Shown in pieces: positions 5,626 to 12,285 of a stretch of 12,285 nt of DNA. How positions within the stretch are numbered: position 1 is the first letter of the stretch; every line of letters begins with the position of its first letter. The notes below the pieces were generated by a model. That model saw only the letters and a program-made list of their open reading frames with translations, was not told the origin of the DNA and did no database searches. The DNA comes from DASXMX01 sp036495445 (GTDB taxonomy: Bacteria > Planctomycetota > Phycisphaerae > Tepidisphaerales > Tepidisphaeraceae), in the NCBI GenBank assembly GCA_036495445.1, contig DASXMX010000291.1, forward strand, positions 1 through 12,285, given 5' to 3'. The position numbers were made by a program, and so were the translations under genes.

Positions 5626-7401
5626 TCAGGCTGGCGCGATCTGGTCGCGGACGGAGTCCATGGCGGCTTCGAGTTGCTCGAGGGCGGTCTGGCTGGGGGC
5701 CTGGTCGTTGAGCCAGCGGGCGAGGCGGTCGATCTGGTCGTGGGCGAGGCGGGCGAAGCGATCGGTGATCCGCTGGTTCGTCTGGCGGGCGTGGGCGGCG
5801 ACCTCGTTGCTGAGGCGTTCGCTGACCCAGGTCGCCAGGCTCCAGCCGCCCAGGACGATCAGGTCGACGCCGCCGAACAGGTGGTGCGTCGCCGCGGCGG
5901 CGAGCAGGACGACCAGGTAAGGGGCGGTTTCCGTCCACTTGGTGATCTTCTTCCCGCCGGGCAGGTACTTCAGGAGCGATTCGAGCATGCGGGTGTCGCG
6001 CGGGGTGGCGTTCCAGCGTTGCTCGAGCCAGCGTTTCAGCTCCGCCAGTTCCTCGTCGGCGATCCTGCCGGCGTCGGCCGAGTCGAACAGGGCCGACTGC
6101 CACGGCGGCGGGCCCGCGGCGCCGGCCCACCGCTGCACCATGGCGCTGGAACGCAGCGCGTCGTCCAGCCGGCTTTGCAGCACGGCGAACTGGTCGGTGA
6201 GGATCTGCTGGAAATCGGGCGGGCGGTTGGCATCGTCCTCTGTCGTTCCCGTGCCCAGGGCCGCGGCCGAGACGTCGCCGCGCATCACGTAATCCCACGC
6301 CACCCGCGGCAGCCGGACCAGCAGCCCCGGCGCCTGGCGGACGCGATCGAGGATCCGCTGCGGGCCCATGAGATAGAGCACGCTCCGCTGCTGCATCCGC
6401 CGCTGCAGTTGCTGCGTCACCGGGTTCACATCGACGCCGGGCACGGGCGATTCCATCGCGCGCAGGACATCGATCAGACGGTCGATCTCCTTTCGATCCT
6501 CCCGAAGCGGACTGACGATCTGGTCGTGCAGGCGGCCGAGCAGGTCTTCGCCGCGGTGGCTCAAGCCCTCGGCGCGGGCCGAATTCGAGGCGAACTCGAG
6601 ATGGAGCAGGTTCTCCTGCAATGCCCGGAGGTTCTGCTCCGGCGGGGGCTCATAGCCGGCATCGTCGCGGGGGACGACGTAGAGCTTGCGGTCGGCGAAC
6701 CCCGCGCCGGCCTCGATCGACGTGCCCGACGTCTGCGCCCGCAACAGGTTCGCGTAGTCGTCGGCGATCGCCTGCTGCTCGCACTTGTTCATCAGGAAGA
6801 CCGCCGGCAATCCGTACCGCCCGGCCAGGCGGTAATAGGGGAGCAGCTCGGTCATCTGGTATTTCTCGGGCGTGACCAGGAACAGCACCGCATCCGCCCA
6901 GCGGAACGCGCGGTCGGCCTCGGCGTGATGGGACGGGGTGTCGCCGTCGAGATCGGGCGTGTCCACGAGCGTCAGTTGCCGCGTCAGGTCGATGCTGAGC
7001 GGGACGAGGATCAGCGCGCCCACCTTCCCGCGGGCGGGCAGCTCACTTTCGGGGATCGCCTGGTGCTCGATGTTGAGCCAACTGGCCGGCACACCCTCGG
7101 CCCTGGCGGCGACCGCCACCGCGCCGGCGGTGAACGTCCGGCGGAACGACGTGGCTGAGATGTTCTGCCCGAGGATCCGGTTCACCATCGTGCTCTTGCC
7201 CGTCCCGGTGCCGCCCAGCAGCACGAGCACCGGCGGCCCGTCCTGCGGGCGGCGGCGCAGGTGGTATCGCAGCGCCGCCACGTCCGCGCGCCACCGCTCG
7301 ATCGTGCCGCGCGCCCCCGCCGATGCGTGCGGCGTCAGTGCGCCCACCAGCGCGTCGAGCCGGGCGAAGGCGGATTCCACTCTCTCGGGCCGAAAGTCCA
7401 T
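5626..7401 (-). CDS. Membrane-associated GTPase (Era/dynamin-like G domain)
   Basis: The product is 591 residues. A helical N-terminus (1-55) leads into a G domain: P-loop GGTGTGKS at 63-70, a candidate switch I Thr around 89-91, DTPD at 147-150 (G3) and NKCE at 205-208 (G4). The canonical G4 is NKxD, so the Asp is replaced by Glu. A long helical, charged middle region follows. Two closely spaced hydrophobic stretches at about 493-526, beginning APYLVVLL, probably form a membrane hairpin or paddle. A helical tail (527-591) ends the protein. This order resembles bacterial membrane GTPases related to dynamins, which act in membrane remodelling or stress responses; ribosome-binding GTPases are a less likely alternative. 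No Shine-Dalgarno is visible before the ATG at 7401, but the helical N-terminus fits that start. It lies 203 bases downstream of the AsmA-like gene on the same strand. Confidence 0.85.
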   Translation of the reverse strand: MDFRPERVESAFARLDALVGALTPHASAGARGTIERWRADVAALRYHLRRRPQDGPPVLVLLGGTGTGKSTMVNRILGQNISATSFRRTFTAGAVAVAARAEGVPASWLNIEHQAIPESELPARGKVGALILVPLSIDLTRQLTLVDTPDLDGDTPSHHAEADRAFRWADAVLFLVTPEKYQMTELLPYYRLAGRYGLPAVFLMNKCEQQAIADDYANLLRAQTSGTSIEAGAGFADRKLYVVPRDDAGYEPPPEQNLRALQENLLHLEFASNSARAEGLSHRGEDLLGRLHDQIVSPLREDRKEIDRLIDVLRAMESPVPGVDVNPVTQQLQRRMQQRSVLYLMGPQRILDRVRQAPGLLVRLPRVAWDYVMRGDVSAAALGTGTTEDDANRPPDFQQILTDQFAVLQSRLDDALRSSAMVQRWAGAAGPPPWQSALFDSADAGRIADEELAELKRWLEQRWNATPRDTRMLESLLKYLPGGKKITKWTETAPYLVVLLAAAATHHLFGGVDLIVLGGWSLATWVSERLSNEVAAHARQTNQRITDRFARLAHDQIDRLARWLNDQAPSQTALEQLEAAMDSVRDQIAPA

Positions 7402-7420
7402 GGGCGAGGAAGAGTAACTT

Positions 7421-7439
7421 GCCGAATGCCGAATGCCGA
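7421..7439. repeat. Short heptamer tandem repeat
   Basis: GCCGAAT occurs twice in a row, followed by a partial third copy GCCGA. It is 20 bases upstream of the GTPase start, in the gap that also holds the large inverted repeat. Confidence 0.6.
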
Positions 7440-7478
7440 GGGGCCGGTGCGGAATTGTCAGAGGCGGAAGGTTGGTCC

Positions 7479-7583
7479 TTGTGGGTTGTTGGTTGTGGGT
7501 TGTGAGTTGAGTGCAGGAAAACGCAACCCGCCTGCGGTTGGCGTTTGCAGATCAACCCACAACCCACAACCCACGACCAACAA
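7479..7583. repeat. 105-base imperfect inverted repeat of GTTGTGG-type units
   Basis: The left arm (7479-7510) consists of repeated TTGTGGG/TTGTTGG units and pairs with the right arm (7552-7583), rich in CAACCCA units. I count 28 matches over 32 positions. Inside, the segment from GTGCAGGAAAACGC (7511-7524) with AACC pairs imperfectly with GGTTGGCGTTTGCAG (7536-7550), making a second hairpin. The right arm continues into a CAACAAACAAC tract to about 7598. The element fills the gap between the AsmA-like stop and the GTPase start. It is probably an interspersed repeat that could also form a strong RNA structure. It encodes no protein I recognise. Confidence 0.8.
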
Positions 7584-7604
7584 CAAACAACAAACAACTC
7601 CGGT

Positions 7605-10600
7605 CTATCCTCCCGACCCCGCTTCCCGGAGCACCAGCCCGCGGAGGTCGCCGGCGAGTTCTCTGAGGCTGACGAGGTAGAACCCGCTGGGGTTGCGGAG
7701 GGTGCCGCCGAAGCCGACGGTGGTGAGGGAGTTCTGGAGGGCGGCCAAAATGGCATCGGTCTCGGCGAAGAGCGGCAGCCTGATGTTCTTGAGCGGTCGG
7801 GCGGTGCCGATCACGGTGCCTTGGAGCGGGCTGTCGGGCAGGTTCCACATCTGGTCGACGGTCGCGACGCCGCGGACCTCGATGCCGCGGTTGAAGTAGT
7901 AGAGCCGGGCGACGTGGAGCCGTCCGTCCTCCATGGTCGCCGAAACGGTGCCGTGCCCGGTCGGCGTCCGGGGGCCGCCGCCCAGGTGCATCGCGTTGTA
8001 GAGGAACGCGATGGGGCCGAAGTTCCCCAGGTCCGAGTTCTCGATGGTCACGTTGGTGTCCATCGTGGTCGTTGCCAGCAGGTGCTGAAGGGCGGAGGCC
8101 TCGGCGGTGGATGCGCCCGGGCCGGTGGTGGGCTGGCTGGTGCTGGCAGCGATCGCCGCCAGGGTCTTGCGCTTGGGCGCGCTCAGCAGGAACACCTTCC
8201 CGCTCAACTGGCCATAACCGCTCTTGGGATAATCCGGCACGAGTGCCTTCACGAACTGGTCCACCTCGAGGGACCTGAGGGTCAGATTGAGCTGGTTGGA
8301 GATGGTCACGCCCGAGGGCTCCATCACGCCATTGGGCTGGGCGGTGAGGTCGATGTGGCCGCTGCTGGAGACCCAGAAGTCGAGCCGCCCGCCACCGATG
8401 TCGATGCCGCTGGTTCGCTCGTTGTCGCCGATCAGGTGGAGCGTCGTCGCGGTGGCATCGGCGAACCGCTGCTGCCGCCAGCCGAGGAAGGCGTGGACCT
8501 GGGCGTTGCCGATCTTGACGGCCCGCCAGTGCCCGTTGCTGGCCCGGTTTTCGATGTCGAGCGAGAGCGGCTCGAGCGGGCGGGCGACGGTGGCCGGGGC
8601 CAGCCGCGCCGTGCCGGAGTAGGTGCCGCCGAACCCTTTGAGGCCCGGGTAAAGTCGCACGATCCGATCTGATTGAAGACCGTCCCAGTCGACGTTCAAA
8701 CGGGTCTGGGTCAGCAGGTGGTCGAAGTCGGCCACGCCGTTCCCCGTGAGCGTGCCGCCCAGCAGTTCGCCTTGAAGCGCCCGCAGGTCGACGGTGCGCC
8801 CCTGGAACCCGATCAGCGTGCGGACCGTTCCCTCCGGTTGCATGGTTCGCTGGCCCTGGGCATCCGCCTGCGACTCGATCGAGATGACCGTGCGCAGGTC
8901 CAGGTCGGATTCGACGCGGAGTTTGTGGGTGGCCTCGTCTTTCGCGCGGGCGTTGGGCAGCAGGACGGTGATCCGGCTCGACCCGCCCGAGACGAGCAGC
9001 CCCGCGCCCATCGAGGACAAATCGATCGGGAAGTTGGTCAATTGAAGGGCCGCGTTGACCTGCCGCCAGTTGTTCAAGTTAATGCGGGCGCTGGCATCCA
9101 CGCGGCCGTAGTTCCCGTGCTTGAGGCGAACCGGATCGATGCTGAACGTGCCCTGATCGAGCGATGTTGTGAAGGTCATCTCGTCGGCGGTGAGGGACGA
9201 CACGGCCAGTCCGCGGACGCTCCCGCCGCCGGTCACGCGGATGTCGCTCGGATTGGGCTTGAGGCCGGGGAAATAGACGTACCACCGGCCGGCGAAGACG
9301 CCGTCCACCTTCGGCTCCCCCAGGAACTGCGTCACCCGCGGCAGCGGCAGATGATCGACCGACAGGTCGACCGTCGTCGCGTAGACCGGCTTGCCCGCTT
9401 CCCGCAGGACGTACGTCGCGCCCAGGTTCCAGATCCCATCGAGCAGTGGGATGCCGTCGGCGCGGATCGTCGCCTTCTGATCGTCGATCGAGCCCACCAG
9501 CTTCGTGCTGACGTCGCCAAGCGGGTGCCCGAGCACTTCCGCCTCGTGGCCGGTGAGCGTGCCGGTGAGGTCGATGGCCATCGGCGTCTCGGAATCCCCG
9601 AGGATGCCGCTGAGTTCCCACTGGCCGGCCAGGTACCCGTGGATCAGCTCGGGCTGCCCGGTCTGCGCCGCCGGTCCCGGTTTGTTGACAAAGCGGATGT
9701 TCATGTCCACCGGCTTGGGGTTGCGACCGTCATACACGCCGGTGACCGTCAGCGCGGCGTCGCCGGTGCGCATGTTCAGCGCGTTCAACTGGACGACGGG
9801 CACAAGCTGAGGCTTGGCCGACGGCGATTGGCCGGGATCAGGCGTCTTGGGCTGACCTTGGCCGCTCGCGTCGATCAGGAACGCGATTTTGCTGCCTTGG
9901 ATTAAGTGGAGCGGCCAGTCCTGGCCCTCGACGTGCAGGTGCCCCTGCATCGTCGTCAGGTCGTAGGTGCCGTTGCCGGCCAGGCGGTTGTCGGCGGGAA
10001 GCGAGATGCGGTCGAGCCGCACCAATTTGTGCTGGGCGTCCTGCGTATACCCGCCGGCCGCGGACAGGCCGTTCAGGATGACCGGCTGCGGCGCGCGGTA
10101 ATAGGCGAGCTGCGGGATGGAGATTTCCCACGTCAGGTTCGTGAAATTGGGTCCCGTCACATCCGCCTTCACGACCGCATCGAACGTCCCCTGCGGGGCC
10201 GTCCCGCTGCTGCTGGCCAGGATGGAAATGTTGATCGGGGCGGCCGCGGGGCGGCTGAAGCTGACGTTCAGCTTCCCGCTCTGCGTGACGCCCGCCTGCG
10301 GCACCTGCATGTTCATCCAGAAGGCTTCCAGCGCCCCCTGGCGGAGGCCGGGCGCGAACCACCCGTTGAACGTCGCCGGCCCGCCCAGCATCGCGAGCTG
10401 CACGTGCGTGGCGCGGATCGTCTTGCCGTCATAGTCAAGCGTCCCCGAGGGGATCGTGACGTTCAGCGTGGACTGCTTGTCGACCGGCTGCGTGAGGTCC
10501 TTCTGGCTCAGGTGAAGGTTTTTTGGGCCGAGCGAGAAGGCGCTCGCGTTCTGCGTGACCGACAGTCCGCCGTCGGCGTGGTAGGCGCCGAAAGCGGCGT

Positions 10601-11480
10601 CGGTGATCTCCAGGAACCCGGCGATGCCCGGCTCCCTGATTTGGCCGGTCCACTTCACGTGCGTCGTCACCTTCTGATCGAACGTCGGCGCGAACGGCCT
10701 GACCCACGGGCTGACGTCGTTAACCCAGACCGTCGCCTCCTGCGCCCACGTCCCGCCCGGCGCCACCCGGCCCAGGACGCTCAGGTGCGGCGGCACGTTC
10801 GCCTGCTGCGACGGGATCTCGACGTCGTACTTCCAGGCCGGCGTGTCAGGCGAGCCGTCCACGTTGATCGGCTCGACCTTCACCTGATGCCCCTTGTTAT
10901 CGAGCACGACGATCGTCATCCCCTCGATCTTCAGGTACGGCAGCGCGGGGGCCGAGGTGGAGGCGGTTTGCTCGCCCGTCTTCTTCCCGCCGGCACGGGC
11001 CAGCAGCTCAATCACCTGCTGCAGGTTCCACTGCCCCGAGCGGCTCTGTCTCACGTAGAGCACCGGCCGCTTCAGCTCGACCGCATTGACCTCCACCGGC
11101 CACCCGAGGATCAGCGCGATCAGGTTCGTGTGCTTGACTTTCATCTCCGGCACGTCGAAGAACGACTGGTCGGAGATTGGCAGGGCGATCTTCACGTCGC
11201 CCAAGCTGGTGTGCCCGAGCCACCCGGTCGAGAGGCTGCCGACCGCCATCCGCAACCCCAGCCCGTTTTCCACCTGCCCGACGACGATCTGCTTGGGCAG
11301 CCCGGTCCAGAGGACGATCTGGATGACGATTGCGATCAGGAGCAGCAAGCCAAGCACGACCGCCGCGATCCGGGCGAGCCATCTGCGGAAGCGGTGCCGG
11401 TGGCGGGGCGGCGCTTCGGCCGTCGCCGTCGCAGGCGCCGGTGATTGCTTGTTGTCGATTTGATTCTCGCCCGACGCCAT
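7605..11480 (-). CDS. Large AsmA-like envelope protein
   Basis: The product is 1291 residues. A polar N-terminal tail ends in a basic stretch (RHRHRFRRW at about 26-34), followed by one membrane helix at about 37-58. The remainder is a long beta-rich periplasmic body of short alternating strands, as in AsmA/YhdP/TamB proteins. These are known or proposed to be groove-shaped bridges carrying phospholipids between the inner and outer membranes. The AsmA-type start includes LKRPVLYVRQSRSGQWNL shortly after the helix. The end (about 1180-1275) has the pattern GRLHVARLYYFNRGIEVRG, then GTVIGTARPLKNIRLP and FGGTLRNP, typical of AsmA C-terminal regions. The length is close to that of E. coli YhdP. 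The ATG at 11480 is supported by GAAGG (11488-11492), 7 bases upstream. The specific substrate is unknown. Confidence 0.87.
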   Translation of the reverse strand: MASGENQIDNKQSPAPATATAEAPPRHRHRFRRWLARIAAVVLGLLLLIAIVIQIVLWTGLPKQIVVGQVENGLGLRMAVGSLSTGWLGHTSLGDVKIALPISDQSFFDVPEMKVKHTNLIALILGWPVEVNAVELKRPVLYVRQSRSGQWNLQQVIELLARAGGKKTGEQTASTSAPALPYLKIEGMTIVVLDNKGHQVKVEPINVDGSPDTPAWKYDVEIPSQQANVPPHLSVLGRVAPGGTWAQEATVWVNDVSPWVRPFAPTFDQKVTTHVKWTGQIREPGIAGFLEITDAAFGAYHADGGLSVTQNASAFSLGPKNLHLSQKDLTQPVDKQSTLNVTIPSGTLDYDGKTIRATHVQLAMLGGPATFNGWFAPGLRQGALEAFWMNMQVPQAGVTQSGKLNVSFSRPAAAPINISILASSSGTAPQGTFDAVVKADVTGPNFTNLTWEISIPQLAYYRAPQPVILNGLSAAGGYTQDAQHKLVRLDRISLPADNRLAGNGTYDLTTMQGHLHVEGQDWPLHLIQGSKIAFLIDASGQGQPKTPDPGQSPSAKPQLVPVVQLNALNMRTGDAALTVTGVYDGRNPKPVDMNIRFVNKPGPAAQTGQPELIHGYLAGQWELSGILGDSETPMAIDLTGTLTGHEAEVLGHPLGDVSTKLVGSIDDQKATIRADGIPLLDGIWNLGATYVLREAGKPVYATTVDLSVDHLPLPRVTQFLGEPKVDGVFAGRWYVYFPGLKPNPSDIRVTGGGSVRGLAVSSLTADEMTFTTSLDQGTFSIDPVRLKHGNYGRVDASARINLNNWRQVNAALQLTNFPIDLSSMGAGLLVSGGSSRITVLLPNARAKDEATHKLRVESDLDLRTVISIESQADAQGQRTMQPEGTVRTLIGFQGRTVDLRALQGELLGGTLTGNGVADFDHLLTQTRLNVDWDGLQSDRIVRLYPGLKGFGGTYSGTARLAPATVARPLEPLSLDIENRASNGHWRAVKIGNAQVHAFLGWRQQRFADATATTLHLIGDNERTSGIDIGGGRLDFWVSSSGHIDLTAQPNGVMEPSGVTISNQLNLTLRSLEVDQFVKALVPDYPKSGYGQLSGKVFLLSAPKRKTLAAIAASTSQPTTGPGASTAEASALQHLLATTTMDTNVTIENSDLGNFGPIAFLYNAMHLGGGPRTPTGHGTVSATMEDGRLHVARLYYFNRGIEVRGVATVDQMWNLPDSPLQGTVIGTARPLKNIRLPLFAETDAILAALQNSLTTVGFGGTLRNPSGFYLVSLRELAGDLRGLVLREAGSGG

Positions 11481-11487
11481 TACGCGA

Positions 11488-11492
11488 CCTTC
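11488..11492 (-). promoter_or_regulatory. Ribosome binding site of the AsmA-like gene
   Basis: On the minus strand this reads GAAGG, 7 bases before the ATG at 11480, and it supports that start. Confidence 0.6.
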
Positions 11493-11513
11493 TCGCAGAA
11501 ACTCCCTCCCTCA

Positions 11514-11539
11514 CCCTCCCCCGGAGTACCGGGAGAGGG
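11514..11539. repeat. C/G-rich hairpin repeat between lipoprotein and AsmA-like genes
   Basis: CCCTCCCCCGG (11514-11524), loop AGTA, then CCGGGAGAGGG (11529-11539). Ten of 11 positions pair, with one C/A mismatch. It is flanked on the left by more CCCTC units. I recall closely similar CCCTCTCCCCGG-AGTA-type elements repeated between genes in planctomycete genomes, so it is probably an interspersed palindrome. It could also end or attenuate transcription from the lipoprotein gene, though no clear T-run follows. Confidence 0.7.
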
Positions 11540-11599
11540 AAATGCAAGGGCGGCCGACCTTCTCACGAACCGCGCGCCCGCCCCCTTTGCCCGCCTCCT

Positions 11600-12285
11600 T
11601 TATTTGTTCGACCCCGCTTCGGTTGGCGGGATGTTGCCCAGCGGCGGGAGCTGGTAGCCGAAGAGCAGGTTGTCGTGGCGGTACGTGCGGCCGATGAACG
11701 GGCCGGAGATCGCCAGCAACTCGCCCGTGTTCCGCCAGTAGGCGACGATCGCGATCGCGGCGAACCCGTTCTGCTTGATGCTTTGGTACAGCGCCAGGTT
11801 CGACGACGTGGCGATCCCCAGGGCGGTGGATGACGACGAGTTGCTGGTGCCGGGCAGCAGGCTGAACGCCGAGAGGCCCAACAGGAAATCGACGCGGTTG
11901 ATCGCCAGCGCGCCGGTGCGGACTTCGAGCATCACTTCCGCCGACTCCTGCGACGGCGCCAGCCGTGCCCCGGCCTGGAGCAGCCGGGCCCGCAGCTCGC
12001 CGACCATGTACGCCCCCTCGAACGTCGGCTGCTGAATCTGATTCGTGAAGAACGTCTGGTTGTAAGGCTGCGTGGTGGAGAACGCGTAATCGGTCAGCAC
12101 CCACACGCTGCGGCCGCGCAGCGGGTCCAGCGAGAGCTGGCTGACCGCCTTGTTGGCCGCCTCCGTCAGCAGGAACTGCTGGTCGGCGGTCTGGAACGTG
12201 TCGGTCACGCGGATCGTCGCGCACCCGTGGGTGAGCCAGACCATCCACCCGAGCACCAGAAACAACGGCGTGCGGGCCAGAACGG
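11600..12285 (-). CDS. Putative lipoprotein, planctomycete type (5' end off window)
   Basis: The minus frame is open from the right edge to the stop at 11600. The first start-like codon inside is a TTG at 12265, but the frame continues upstream without a stop, and an Arg-containing stretch (LARTP) precedes the hydrophobic core. The true start is therefore probably at or beyond the edge. LFLVLGWMVWLTHGC is a signal peptide ending in a lipobox-like THGC, with Thr at -3 instead of the usual Leu. The mature part (about 205 residues) is of mixed character, with a Ser-rich linker (TSNSSSS) near residue 140 and a VAYWRNTGELLAISGP strand region near its end. I associate it with a planctomycete lipoprotein family, probably DUF6655, of unknown function. 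It precedes the AsmA-like gene on the same strand by 119 bases. Confidence 0.75.
   Translation of the reverse strand, partial: VLARTPLFLVLGWMVWLTHGCATIRVTDTFQTADQQFLLTEAANKAVSQLSLDPLRGRSVWVLTDYAFSTTQPYNQTFFTNQIQQPTFEGAYMVGELRARLLQAGARLAPSQESAEVMLEVRTGALAINRVDFLLGLSAFSLLPGTSNSSSSTALGIATSSNLALYQSIKQNGFAAIAIVAYWRNTGELLAISGPFIGRTYRHDNLLFGYQLPPLGNIPPTEAGSNK

Noticed and set aside
5321..6298. 325-codon minus-strand open frame overlapping the GTPase gene
   Set aside because: It overlaps the end of the GTPase in another frame and is a low-complexity Arg/Pro-rich product without domain features.
5575..7158. 527-codon plus-strand open frame opposite the GTPase gene
   Set aside because: The opposite strand encodes a protein with a P-loop, DTPD and membrane segments. 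The plus-strand product is Arg/Gly/Val-rich with no domain, as expected for the shadow frame of a GC-rich gene.
7561..7600. CAACCCA/CAAACAA-rich stretch as a CRISPR or telomere-like array
   Set aside because: The units are too short and irregular, with no spacers of constant length; it is one arm of an inverted repeat.
7545..11444. Three consecutive long plus-strand frames (375, 410 and 512 codons) opposite the AsmA-like gene
   Set aside because: They share one antisense frame broken only by stop codons and have no recognisable domains. The minus-strand AsmA-like protein explains the region.

Overview
The window looks like part of a GC-rich bacterial chromosome, most likely from a planctomycete (possibly a Phycisphaerae-type lineage). 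The basis is the high GC content, a membrane-anchored repeat protein with an N-terminal domain of a kind I associate with planctomycetes, a small lipoprotein of a family I associate with them, and palindromic or G/C-rich inverted repeats in several gaps. The assignment is inference; there is no rRNA or marker gene to fix it. I found no tRNA, rRNA, CRISPR array, transposase, integrase or phage gene.

Layout, left to right. (1) 1-2413, minus: a long gene cut by the left edge. It encodes a protein with two N-terminal membrane segments and a TPR-like helical body (804 residues visible). (2) 2414-2852: a 439-base divergent gap holding a perfect 21-base palindrome. (3) 2853-3245, plus: the only plus-strand gene, a stand-alone response-regulator receiver domain. 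(4) 3419-3853, minus: a PilZ-domain protein, convergent with the receiver gene. (5) 4042-5316, minus: a TadG-like secreted or pseudopilin protein with a repetitive Gly/Ser/Thr/Asn-rich C-terminal part. (6) 5317-5625: a gap with small inverted repeats and an AT-rich patch. (7) 5626-7401, minus: a membrane-associated GTPase. (8) 7402-7604: a gap filled by a 105-base imperfect inverted repeat made of GTTGTGG-type units. (9) 7605-11480, minus: a 1291-residue AsmA-like protein. (10) 11481-11599: a gap with a compact C/G-rich hairpin. (11) 11600-12285, minus: a lipoprotein whose start lies at or beyond the right edge.

The genes suggest cell-envelope biology. The lipoprotein, AsmA-like protein and membrane GTPase lie in one direction and could form a module for envelope lipid transport or membrane remodelling. 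However, the 119- and 203-base gaps carry strong inverted repeats, so they need not share one transcript. The receiver protein and the PilZ protein add likely two-component and cyclic-di-GMP control next to a surface or pilus-like protein. I see no clear new defence or biosynthetic system. The most notable items are the AsmA/GTPase/lipoprotein neighbourhood, the GTPase's altered G4 motif, the isolated TadG-like protein beside a PilZ gene, and the three repeat elements.
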